Positions 28,126-35,648 of a stretch of DNA of 64,000 nt are shown here, piece by piece. Under the pieces are notes generated by a model. The model saw only the letters and a program-made list of their open reading frames with translations. It was not told the DNA's origin and searched no databases. Position 1 is the stretch's first letter. Every line of letters starts with the position of its first letter. The position numbers and the translations under genes were made by a program. Source of the DNA: Sphingobacterium athyrii (GTDB lineage Bacteria > Bacteroidota > Bacteroidia > Sphingobacteriales > Sphingobacteriaceae); contig NZ_QCXX01000001.1 in the NCBI RefSeq assembly GCF_003071065.1, positions 1,050,971 to 1,114,970 on the forward strand, in the 5' to 3' direction.

Positions 28126-29592
28126 TTATCCCTTCTCTGCCAACCCGCGCATCCAGGTGTTGAAATCTGCATCCGAAGGGATTTCAAGCTTCTTGCGCAA
28201 CCTGTTCTTGCGAACCTGTACAGCCCGGATCGTGACAAAGGTATATTCCGCGATGTTCTTTGTCGAAAAATTAAGAAAAGCCATGGCACAAAACTCCAGT
28301 TCCGTCGTTCTGATATTGGGGTCAAGGGTTTTCAGGGCCTGGATAAACTGCGGGTAGAGTTCAGCAAATAATGTCAGGAATTCCGGATTATTACTTTTGG
28401 CCAGGTCGATCAGATTATTGAACTTGTTTTCGCCGATCTGCTCTGTAAGCTCCTTGTTGAGGGTTTCTGTTTCCTGTAGCGCCTCTTCCTTTTGTCCCAA
28501 CAGCTTACGGTTGTGCCTTACGCGCCATACAAAAAATGTAACGGCAATAATAAGCACTATCAGGATGATTATTGAAATCCTAAGAGATTTCGATACCTTG
28601 GTATCAGATTCCTCGTCTTTTAATTTCAAAATCTGATTGAGCACCTGATCAACGACCTGTCTATTTTCCCTTTCCAAAGAATCGTTGAGCCGGCTAAAGG
28701 CCATTTCGTATTCATCGGCTTTAGTTTTGTCTAAATTGCCCTCTCGATAACAATCAGCTAACTGCCTATAGGAATTTTTAATTCCATTTCTGATACCGAT
28801 CTTTCTTTTATTTTCTAGACTCTTTTCATAAAAAACCGCTGCTTGTTTATAATTTCCTTTCGCTAGTTCCAAATTCCCAGAAAGTTGCATTGTATTAAAC
28901 AATACTGGAATTTTATATTTTTCCACGAGCGCCATGGCTTTATCCAGGTATCGTTGCGCGTTCGAGAAATCACGTTTGTTAAGATATAACTGTCCCAAAT
29001 TATCATAAACGATCAAATAACGCATTGGTTCTTTTTTTTCATCAAAATCTCGCAAGTTTTCCAATTGAAGAAGGCTATATTTTTCCACGGAGTCGAGTTG
29101 TTTTAAATGATCGAAAACAACACTTAAATTTTCATAGGTAAACTGATAGGATAGTTTTTGTTTCAGGCCCGTTAGATTCTTGATTAAGCCCAACTGTAAA
29201 CGAAATTCCCGTACGGCTTGCTGATACAACATTAGCCCGCCGTAAGCTCTTCCCAACACCCGATGTACTTCGGATTGCATAAGTATTTTCTCCTTATAAT
29301 GGTTCGTACTCTTAATAAGTTCAAGATGCTTGAGTCCCTCTTTGAAAAGTCCCAGATTTACAAGCCCTTCTGCTATATAAAAGCGCGACTTTGCCTTTCC
29401 GTCATCATAGTTAGCTGCGTTAGATAAATTAAGCGCTTCTATTGCAGTTTCCAGATGCGGTAACAATTGGCCTGCATCAATTAATTCTTTTGTTTTTTTC
29501 AAAAGTGAATCAACCTCTTGCTTTTTGCTATCGTTAGCAAATGTTTTAAGCGTCAACAGGCATAAAATAAATAATAAAAATTGTCTTTTCAT
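28126..29592 (-). CDS. TPR protein with membrane helix and LuxR-like C-terminus
   Basis: 488 residues. Signal sequence (FILCLLTLKTFAN), TPR-like helix pairs (about 45-290: YGGLMLYQQAVREFRLQL, NLGQLYLNKRDFSNAQRYLDKAM), one membrane helix near residue 335-352 (ISIIILIVLIIAVTFFVW), a short coiled coil, and a C-terminal helix-turn-helix (NIAEYTFVTIRAVQVRKNRLRKKL). Many Bacteroidota carry such TPR-membrane-LuxR proteins as one-piece regulators; targets are unknown. It lies 104 bp upstream of the HTCS on the same strand but is probably its own unit. Confidence 0.8.
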   Translation of the reverse strand: MKRQFLLFILCLLTLKTFANDSKKQEVDSLLKKTKELIDAGQLLPHLETAIEALNLSNAANYDDGKAKSRFYIAEGLVNLGLFKEGLKHLELIKSTNHYKEKILMQSEVHRVLGRAYGGLMLYQQAVREFRLQLGLIKNLTGLKQKLSYQFTYENLSVVFDHLKQLDSVEKYSLLQLENLRDFDEKKEPMRYLIVYDNLGQLYLNKRDFSNAQRYLDKAMALVEKYKIPVLFNTMQLSGNLELAKGNYKQAAVFYEKSLENKRKIGIRNGIKNSYRQLADCYREGNLDKTKADEYEMAFSRLNDSLERENRQVVDQVLNQILKLKDEESDTKVSKSLRISIIILIVLIIAVTFFVWRVRHNRKLLGQKEEALQETETLNKELTEQIGENKFNNLIDLAKSNNPEFLTLFAELYPQFIQALKTLDPNIRTTELEFCAMAFLNFSTKNIAEYTFVTIRAVQVRKNRLRKKLEIPSDADFNTWMRGLAEKG

Positions 29593-30165
29593 CGTATTAT
29601 TAGGTCATCATTTAATTTATAAGGTAGATATCGCTAAATTCCAGGTCTAAATTAACGTTTTTTTTTAGACAATACTTTCGTTTTTCAATAAAAAAAAATG
29701 TGCTTTCCGACTATTTTTATTCTTCATTGTGTGTTGTTCGTCTCAACAACTACAAAATTGTCGTTTAATCATATAGAAATCAGCAATACACATATCTATC
29801 ACAAATATATCTCTTCTTTTCCAACAGATAGTAAACAATATCACTTTCTGGCCGGAGATCACTTCGGACTAGATTTGAGAACTAAAAAAGGAGTTCGAAT
29901 CCATCTTCGAATGTTAGTATTACAAAAAAAGCTAGATCAAAGCGTCGGTTAAAACCATACCTTTACTGATCCCTGATTCAAGTTCCTGATAATAACCTTC
30001 AGCCTGTAGATTACGGTATAGCTTGTGATTTACTACTCAGTAGACGGATACGCGCACAATAGTTTAACCTATTCTGCAAGTACTGATAGTCGTCGTAATA
30101 TGGCAGCTGCCGAGCTGTTCGACACCGTTGTTCTACTTACAACAATTTTTGCTCCGGTTACAGGA
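29593..30165. other. 573-bp gap with no convincing gene
   Basis: Between the TPR gene start and the acr3 stop. Contains an A/T-rich run near 29640-29700, which may hold the TPR gene promoter. On the minus strand two short open stretches (about 30018-29950, ending GMVLTDALI, and about 30177-30068, ending RRLSVLAE) look mildly coding but have no start and are broken by stops, so they may be remnants. The plus-strand ORF at 29698-29952 looks like chance. Confidence 0.4.
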
Positions 30166-31197
30166 TCAACTATAATACTTACTCTTTAACCATAAACTTG
30201 CCCTTACCAATAATATCAGGACAGGCACTTCCACCAGCGGACCGATAACCCCTACAAAAGCCTGCGGAGAGTGTATTCCGAATACAGCTATAGCAACGGC
30301 TATGGCCAGTTCAAAATTATTTCCCGTTGCAGTAAAGGCAATAGAAGCATTCTTTTCATAAGGAACATTCATCGATCGATTGATAAAAAAGCTGAGAAAA
30401 AACATGGATACAAAATAGATCACCAAGGGGATAGCCACTTTAACAACGTCCATAGGTAGTTCCAATATTTTACCACCTTTGAGACTGAACATCAACACGA
30501 TGGTAAAGAATAATGCATATAACGTGACAGGTGAAACCTTGGGTATAAACTTCCTGTTGAACCATTCTTTTCCATGTATACTGATCAGTATATATCGGCT
30601 TACAAATCCAGCCAAAAAGGGAATTCCAAGATAGATCAGAACACTTTGCGTCACATCCTTTATCGATACACTTACGTCGAATTCAGCCAACCCCAACTTA
30701 CTGGGCAGGATATTGATAAACAACCAGACCATAAAGCTGTAGGTGAAAACCTGAAAGATACTGTTCAGCGCTATTAGCAGGGCCGCATATTCCCTGTTCC
30801 CCTTTGCCAGGTCATTCCAGACAATCACCATAGCGATGCACCTTGCCAGTCCGATAAGGATCAATCCGACCATATAGTCAGGCTCATTCCGTAAAAAAAT
30901 AACCGCCAGTGCAAACATAAGGACTGGGCCGATGACCCAGTTAAGTAAAAGTGAAATGCCAATAGCCTTTTTATCCTTCACCGCTAACGGGAGAATCGAG
31001 TAGTCCACCTTTGCAAGTGGCGGGTACATCATCAGGATCAAACCGATTGCCAGCGGAATATTGGTTGCCCCAACGGAAAGGGAGTTCGTAACATGAGCTA
31101 TTCCGGGGAAATAATGACCTATCCCAACGCCGATTGCCATAGCAAGAAATATCCATAGGGTAAGATAGCGGTCAAGAAATTTTAGTTTTGGCTGCAT
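30166..31197 (-). CDS. acr3: Arsenite efflux transporter, Acr3 family
   Basis: 343 residues with about ten membrane segments. Typical Acr3 blocks: LDRYLTLWIFLAMAIGVGIG at the N-terminus, LIGLARCIAMVIVWNDLAKG (with the conserved Cys near residue 120) and FTATGNNFELAIAVAIAVFG (conserved Glu near residue 294). Acr3 exports As(III), driven by the membrane potential or proton gradient. Last gene of the ars operon, 3 bp after the arsenate reductase stop. Also often named arsB in annotations. Confidence 0.95.
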   Translation of the reverse strand: MQPKLKFLDRYLTLWIFLAMAIGVGIGHYFPGIAHVTNSLSVGATNIPLAIGLILMMYPPLAKVDYSILPLAVKDKKAIGISLLLNWVIGPVLMFALAVIFLRNEPDYMVGLILIGLARCIAMVIVWNDLAKGNREYAALLIALNSIFQVFTYSFMVWLFINILPSKLGLAEFDVSVSIKDVTQSVLIYLGIPFLAGFVSRYILISIHGKEWFNRKFIPKVSPVTLYALFFTIVLMFSLKGGKILELPMDVVKVAIPLVIYFVSMFFLSFFINRSMNVPYEKNASIAFTATGNNFELAIAVAIAVFGIHSPQAFVGVIGPLVEVPVLILLVRASLWLKSKYYS

Positions 31198-31200
31198 AGG

Positions 31201-31812
31201 TTACTTTTTGATCTGTGAAAAGACGTAGAACATCTCGCGGGCAATCTCCAGGCTCCGTTGCCGGTAAACTGCTGTCTGTTCGGGCGTACCATCCGAAATC
31301 TTTGGATCTTCATATTTTATAGAAAATCTTGCCTCGGCACCCATCACCAGGGGGCACCCTTCATCGGCATTACTACATGTCATGATAGCTCCAAATCCGC
31401 TCGCCGGATTGAACCTGTTGTCGTAAACTTTTGAAAAGCACATGATCGGCGGTTCATTTAAGGCATACTTAACAGCATAGACGGGATTGCTGCCCTCTGC
31501 CAATTGGAGGATCTCAAAACCCTGGCTGGCGAGTGTTTCTGCGACCTTCGGGAACATCGCCGTGGCTTCCGTTCCGCCAGAATAGCAGAACAGATCTTTC
31601 AATCCAAAATGATAGGCCATGGTTTGTGCCCATACCTGCGAGAGGTGGCTCCTGCGGCTATTGTGGGTACAGATGAAATTTAAACGGATACGTTCCCCAT
31701 TGTCCACTTTCTCATTTAAATAGGCTATTAAGGGTTGTAGGCATATCTTCCTTTCCGCTGGCACATTTTCAGCCGAAAATCCTCCTATTGTTTTTAGTAT
31801 GTTATCGTTCAT
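31201..31812 (-). CDS. arsC: Arsenate reductase-like low-molecular-weight phosphatase
   Basis: 203 residues from ATG 31812 (MNDNILKTIGGF), taken because the longer frame to 31878 overlaps the previous gene. The phosphatase loop ICTHNSRRSHLSQ carries Cys48 and Arg54 (CX5R). Later blocks EPPIMCFSKVYD and TCSNADEGCPLVMGAEARFSIKYEDP match the Bacteroidota ArsC-like protein-tyrosine-phosphatase family. It should reduce As(V) to As(III) for export by Acr3. It starts 38 bp after the DUF6428 stop. Confidence 0.88.
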   Translation of the reverse strand: MNDNILKTIGGFSAENVPAERKICLQPLIAYLNEKVDNGERIRLNFICTHNSRRSHLSQVWAQTMAYHFGLKDLFCYSGGTEATAMFPKVAETLASQGFEILQLAEGSNPVYAVKYALNEPPIMCFSKVYDNRFNPASGFGAIMTCSNADEGCPLVMGAEARFSIKYEDPKISDGTPEQTAVYRQRSLEIAREMFYVFSQIKK

Positions 31813-31850
31813 GTTTTCTCGACTTAATTTTTTCTTTTGTGCCGCGATTT

Positions 31851-32324
31851 TTAGCAACAGCCACTTCCGGGGGTACATGAAGAACCGGGATTGACACCGA
31901 GCTGTACGAGGTTTATCTTTTGTTTTTCAGCAGGGATCCCACAGCCATCCTGCGCCAGGCATGTCGTGGTCTTATTTTTCAGCACAAATGTCTTTCCGTC
32001 AAAGCCGAGGTCATATTTGCCGATCGTACCACTTTGGTATTCTACCTCGATGTCGCCGTCTTCAAGCCCCAGCTTTTCTTCCGAAAGTTTGATGATATTT
32101 AATAGTTTTCCGGGTTTTAGACGATGTTCGTAATCGTCCGCATTCCATAGCTGAAAATTGACAGACTTTTCTTTACGGATCACTCCGCCACAGTCAATGA
32201 AGTTTTTGGTGATCTGACCAACTTCGGTTACGTGGAAGTACTCCGGTACAAATGTACCATCTTCCAGCTTAAACGCTACATTTTCTAATCCCTGTAGGAT
32301 TTCCTTGATTTCTGATAGTTTCAT
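31851..32324 (-). CDS. DUF6428-family protein with cysteine-rich tail
   Basis: 157 residues, no signal peptide or membrane segment. The start MKLSEIKEILQGLENVAF, the middle FVPEYFHVTEVGQITKNFIDCGG and the length fit DUF6428, a family found in Bacteroidota ars operons. Its function is not established. It has Cys69-type CGG, a CLAQDGCG pair near residues 123-129 and ends in CTPGSGCC, a set of thiols well suited to bind As(III). A chaperone or sensor role is a guess. Second gene of the operon, with an ArsR-like site just before it. Confidence 0.75.
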   Translation of the reverse strand: MKLSEIKEILQGLENVAFKLEDGTFVPEYFHVTEVGQITKNFIDCGGVIRKEKSVNFQLWNADDYEHRLKPGKLLNIIKLSEEKLGLEDGDIEVEYQSGTIGKYDLGFDGKTFVLKNKTTTCLAQDGCGIPAEKQKINLVQLGVNPGSSCTPGSGCC

Positions 32325-32343
32325 GATCCTATAATTAAATGTT

Positions 32344-32361
32344 ATATTGCTATTTTACGAT
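32344..32361. promoter_or_regulatory. Second ArsR-like site, between arsR and DUF6428 genes
   Basis: ATATTGCTATTTTACGAT matches the site at 32724-32741 in 15 of 18 positions. It lies 20 bp before the ATG at 32324, in the 57-bp gap after arsR, so ArsR may also act inside the operon. Confidence 0.45.
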
Positions 32362-32381
32362 GATATTATAAAAAAAAATGC

Positions 32382-32711
32382 CTAACAGCATTTCCTGGCG
32401 CAGACATCCTGGTCAAAGAACAAATTGAACTGCTTTTGAAATTCTTTCCAGATTTTTTCGTCAATGCAATAACAGACGGACTTTCCTTCAATCGTTCCCT
32501 GAATGACGCCAATATTTTTAAGTTCTTTTAAGTGCTGGGAGATCGTTGCCTGGGCAAGCCCCAACTCCTCAACCAAGTCATTACAGATACAGGTTTTCTG
32601 ATCGATAATATACTGGAGGATGGCAATCCTTGCAGGATGACCAAGTATTTTAAGCATCAAGCCCAGCTTGTTGTGTTCTGCACTGTATATTTCTGTCCTT
32701 GTTATTCCCAT
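32382..32711 (-). CDS. arsR: ArsR-family arsenic-responsive repressor
   Basis: 109 residues from ATG 32711 (MGITRTEIYSAEHNKL), chosen because the upstream part of the open frame covers the promoter and palindrome. Winged helix: LKILGHPARIAILQYI, then the metal-site region DQKTCICNDLVEEL with Cys41 and Cys43, recognition helix AQATISQHLKELKNIG and wing EGKSVCYCID. Two more cysteines lie in the tail CARKCC. As(III) binding to the CxC helix should release it from DNA. First gene of the ars operon. Confidence 0.93.
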   Translation of the reverse strand: MGITRTEIYSAEHNKLGLMLKILGHPARIAILQYIIDQKTCICNDLVEELGLAQATISQHLKELKNIGVIQGTIEGKSVCYCIDEKIWKEFQKQFNLFFDQDVCARKCC

Positions 32712-32723
32712 TACAATTTTATC

Positions 32724-32743
32724 ATATCGCAATATTACGATAT
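32724..32743. promoter_or_regulatory. ArsR operator palindrome
   Basis: ATATCG-N8-CGATAT, centred about 22 bp upstream of the arsR ATG. It lies over the predicted -7 box (32730-32737), so a bound repressor would block polymerase. Confidence 0.6.
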
Positions 32744-32761
32744 ATATTTCTAATGTGCAAA
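32730..32761 (-). promoter_or_regulatory. Predicted ars promoter
   Basis: On the minus strand TTTG (32761-32758), a 20-nt spacer and TAATATTG (32737-32730), which is the Bacteroidota -33/-7 pattern with one mismatch in the -7 box. Confidence 0.5.
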
Positions 32762-32874
32762 TATTTATTATAAAAACCTTCATCCTTTTTCTCCAAGAAA
32801 AAATAATCCTCAACCTAGTCTTCAAGTAATAGAACTAAACTATGATCTGATGTAATCATTTTAATTTCTATTCC

Positions 32875-33027
32875 ATGGAAAAAGCAAGCGATTTGCGACC
32901 TCTTGTCCTTGCGAACATTAAAAACGAAATTTTGGCTTGCCTTATTGGCGCCATGACCATGATCCCTTATCCTTTACCAGTGCGCTTTTGGACCTTCATC
33001 TTAAATTTTTATTTGCATTGCTGCTGA
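32875..33027 (+). pseudogene. Remnant of a SulP-family anion transporter N-terminus
   Basis: The plus-strand frame from ATG 32875 reads MEKASDLRPLVLANIKNEI then LACLIGAMTMIPYPLPV. This resembles the SulP start (NIKNEILAGLxxAxxMxPE) for about 35 codons, then loses it and runs on antisense into the BCCT gene to a stop at 33027. The rest of the transporter (some 450 residues or more) is missing. It appears to be the cut end of a gene lost when the neighbouring segments were joined. Confidence 0.5.
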
Positions 33028-35002
33028 TAAACATTTCATTCTTCTCTTCGGAAATAATTTCCAAAAAGCGTTCATAGTGTTTGAGCACATCACTGATCAG
33101 CTCATTCTTGGTAAAATACTGCACATCATATCCCTCACGGGCATCTCCAAAATAAGATTTTGGGAAATAAGTTTTCTTGTCTTCGAGATCGGGTAGATTA
33201 TCCTCTTCCATGACATAATCCGAAACTACTTTTACCTGGTTCTTTACACCATATATAAAGTTATTGACCACATCGTAGCGGATTTCAATTTCAATAGTGC
33301 CCGGACTATCTACTTTTTTGATCTTCGCTTCGATCCCATTCTGTTTAAATTCTGACTGAAGTTCTTCGAATGCTAGCTTTACCGTCGTATCGATAAATTG
33401 ATCAACAGAAGCACTGCTTTTGAACGAAATGATCTGTTTTAAGCGGTCCTTCCAAAATTCTCCCGACCAAGGGACAGTGCTTACCGAAAAATCCCGATCA
33501 TAATAGCTGCGGTCTATAACAAGAGCTTTGACCAAGCTGACACAGAAAAGTAGCATAATCATAGAAAATGGTAAAGCTGTAATAAGCGTCATGGTCTGCA
33601 AGGCCTGCAAGCCCCCGGTATTTAGTAGCATCAGGGCCAGGATAGCCAGTAGCGCTCCCCAAAAAACCATCTGCCATTTGGGCGATCTGGCTGCATTCTT
33701 GGTCGCGATACTGTTCATCACGAGTATTCCTGAATCTGCAGAGGTTACAAAAAATATGACGATGATCAGAATGACCAGGTAACTAACCAGCTCAGAGAGT
33801 GGCAGAAAATCCAAAAACTTGAACATCAATGCATCGGGATTATCTGCCAAAGCACTCAAAGCACCCTTTGCAATGTTGATGTCAAACCAGATTGCACTAT
33901 TGCCAAAAACAGACATCCATATGAAATTAAATAAAGTCGGGATAATCAGCACGGCAGCGACAAATTCGCGAATGGTACGCCCTTTTGAAATTTTAGCAAT
34001 AAACAGGCCCACATAGGGTGACCAGGATATCCACCAGGCCCAATAGAGAATCGTCCAATTGTAAAACCAGGGTAAGGTGGCCTCGTCATAAACATGTGTA
34101 TCGAAAGTCAGACCGAAAAAATTGTTGATATAATTTCCGATCCCCTCTGTAAAACTTCCGATAAGATAAACAGTCGGCCCGAGAAAGAGCACAAACAACA
34201 AAAGTACAACCACCGCGATGACATTGATGCTACTCAATAGCTTTACGCCTTTATCCACCCCTGAAGTTGCGGATATAATTGAGAGCAGGGTCAAGATCCC
34301 CACAATAATGATCTGGTAGGTAAAACTGCTTTCGGCCACAATTCCCAAGGTCTGTAAGCCTGCATTCACCTGTACCACGCCAAATCCTAAGGTCGTGGTA
34401 ATACCAAAGAAAGTACTGCACAGCGCAAATACATCAATGGCATTGCCCATTTTTCCATTGATCTTGTTCTTTAAGAGCGGATAAAAACAGCTGCGAAGTG
34501 AAAGCGGCAGTCGGTAGCGGTAGGCAAAGTATGATAAAGCCAATCCTACCACGCCATAAATAGCCCAGGCATGGATACCCCAGTGAAAGAACGTATACAG
34601 CTGTGCATTTTTAGCGCGATTAATATAGTGATTTGCTGCAAAGACATCGGTCGAATAATGCTGCATGGGCTCGGCTACACTAAAATACATTAATCCGATA
34701 CCCATACCCGCTGCGAATAGCATTGAAATCCAGGAGAAGAACGAGTATTCCGGTTTACTATCGTTGCTACCCAGCTTCGTCTTTCCAAATTTGCTAAACA
34801 TCAGATAGACCAGAAAGATAACAAACAGCGTCACAGCCCAGACGTAGACCCAATTGAGGTTAACAAAAATAAATTCCTTGACCGTATCTAACAGACGTAC
34901 AGTCAACGTAGGAAGAAACACAGATAACAGGCATACCCCTATGATAAAGATCAAGCTAGGGATAACAATACCTTTATTAAAAGTCGATTTGGAAAAGATC
35001 AC
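32996..35002 (-). CDS. BCCT-family betaine/choline/carnitine transporter
   Basis: 668 residues with about twelve membrane helices in the first 520. Family marks: FFSWISMLFAAGMGIGLMYFSVAEPMQHY (about 90-118) and the aromatic stretch ILYWAWWISWSPYVGLFIAKISKGRTIREF (about 312-340). A long soluble C-terminal tail (about 520-668) is typical of BetT-type members and is thought to sense osmotic state. It should import a compatible solute such as glycine betaine or choline. It stands alone, with the ars operon downstream and gene remnants on both sides. Confidence 0.93.
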   Translation of the reverse strand: MIFSKSTFNKGIVIPSLIFIIGVCLLSVFLPTLTVRLLDTVKEFIFVNLNWVYVWAVTLFVIFLVYLMFSKFGKTKLGSNDSKPEYSFFSWISMLFAAGMGIGLMYFSVAEPMQHYSTDVFAANHYINRAKNAQLYTFFHWGIHAWAIYGVVGLALSYFAYRYRLPLSLRSCFYPLLKNKINGKMGNAIDVFALCSTFFGITTTLGFGVVQVNAGLQTLGIVAESSFTYQIIIVGILTLLSIISATSGVDKGVKLLSSINVIAVVVLLLFVLFLGPTVYLIGSFTEGIGNYINNFFGLTFDTHVYDEATLPWFYNWTILYWAWWISWSPYVGLFIAKISKGRTIREFVAAVLIIPTLFNFIWMSVFGNSAIWFDINIAKGALSALADNPDALMFKFLDFLPLSELVSYLVILIIVIFFVTSADSGILVMNSIATKNAARSPKWQMVFWGALLAILALMLLNTGGLQALQTMTLITALPFSMIMLLFCVSLVKALVIDRSYYDRDFSVSTVPWSGEFWKDRLKQIISFKSSASVDQFIDTTVKLAFEELQSEFKQNGIEAKIKKVDSPGTIEIEIRYDVVNNFIYGVKNQVKVVSDYVMEEDNLPDLEDKKTYFPKSYFGDAREGYDVQYFTKNELISDVLKHYERFLEIISEEKNEMFISSNANKNLR

Positions 35003-35028
35003 TCGATTTTATTTTATATAAATGAGAA

Positions 35029-35055
35029 AGCGTAGATCCAAGGTTGATCTACGCT
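35029..35055. terminator. Hairpin between the MscS fragment and the BCCT gene
   Basis: A perfect 10-bp stem AGCGTAGATC / GATCTACGCT with a 7-nt loop. The stop codon of the small ORF 35049-35213 lies in one arm. On the minus strand the stem is followed by TTTCTCATTT, a weak T run, so it probably works as a terminator for that ORF. Confidence 0.55.
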
Positions 35056-35213
35056 GTTAAATTACTTCTATGAATTACTCCGGACCATGAACCTACCAAA
35101 TAAATAAGTAAAGCAGAAAGTACGGCAGTAATAATACGAGGAGCCCAAGCAATGGCTGAGGAGATAAATCTATCCCAATGTTGTTGGACTTCGTTTAATT
35201 CTAAGTTGTTCAT
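35049..35213 (-). pseudogene. 54-residue ORF like the N-terminus of a MscS channel
   Basis: ATG 35213 to TAG 35049 encodes MNNLELNEVQQHWDRF, then AIAWAPRIITAVLSALLIYL and VGSWSGVIHRSNLTA. The AWAPR...L-rich helix is the usual first membrane helix of small MscS-type mechanosensitive channels, but the pore helix and the cytoplasmic domain are absent. Either it is a truncated mscS or a real one-helix protein. Being next to an osmolyte transporter makes an osmotic link tempting, yet decay is simpler, as other gene ends nearby are also broken. Confidence 0.5.
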
Positions 35214-35384
35214 AAGCACGAATTTTATTAAAAATGTAAGGCAAAGGAATTAATATCGTTAAATTTTAATTTTATTTCAAATAAAAAGTATTTTATTTAC
35301 ATTTTTAACAATTGGAAAACCCGATTGTTCACAAAAAAATGAAATTCATGATGGTATATCCGCTCTTATGCTGGCTCAGAATTC

Positions 35385-35579
35385 TTATAATATTGTTGTG
35401 CAACATTTGTAGACAGATACCTTAGCGAATAAACAAAGCCGGTCTTTGTTTAACAGAAGTTCAGCCTTTGGACAATAATGCTTAATCAATCCCCTACCGG
35501 TACGCCGCGTGATCGCCTCTTGCAGATCCTCCTCACGGTAGTCATGTTTGCTTCCCGAATAAATGGGCTTGAGATAAAA
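35385..35579 (-). pseudogene. Start-less coding-like remnant
   Basis: A 64-codon open frame between stops with no usable ATG. It contains PIYSGSKHDYREEDLQEAI, then RTGRGLIKHYCPKAELLLNK and ends VSVYKCCTTIL. Residue and codon choice look like real protein, not chance. I do not recognise it. It lies between the MscS fragment and the HTCS gene, in a 435-bp stretch that also carries an AACAAT-N11-ATTGTT inverted repeat (35307-35329). Confidence 0.35.
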
Positions 35580-35648
35580 TTAACTTAAAGTTTTTTCGGC
35601 ACAAAATAAATAGTAATTTCAGCCCTACAACCGATTATTCGAAATTGC

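Noticed and set aside
29698..29952. 84-codon plus-strand ORF
   Set aside because: A/T-rich, no ribosome site, low-complexity hydrophobic start and no recognisable domain.
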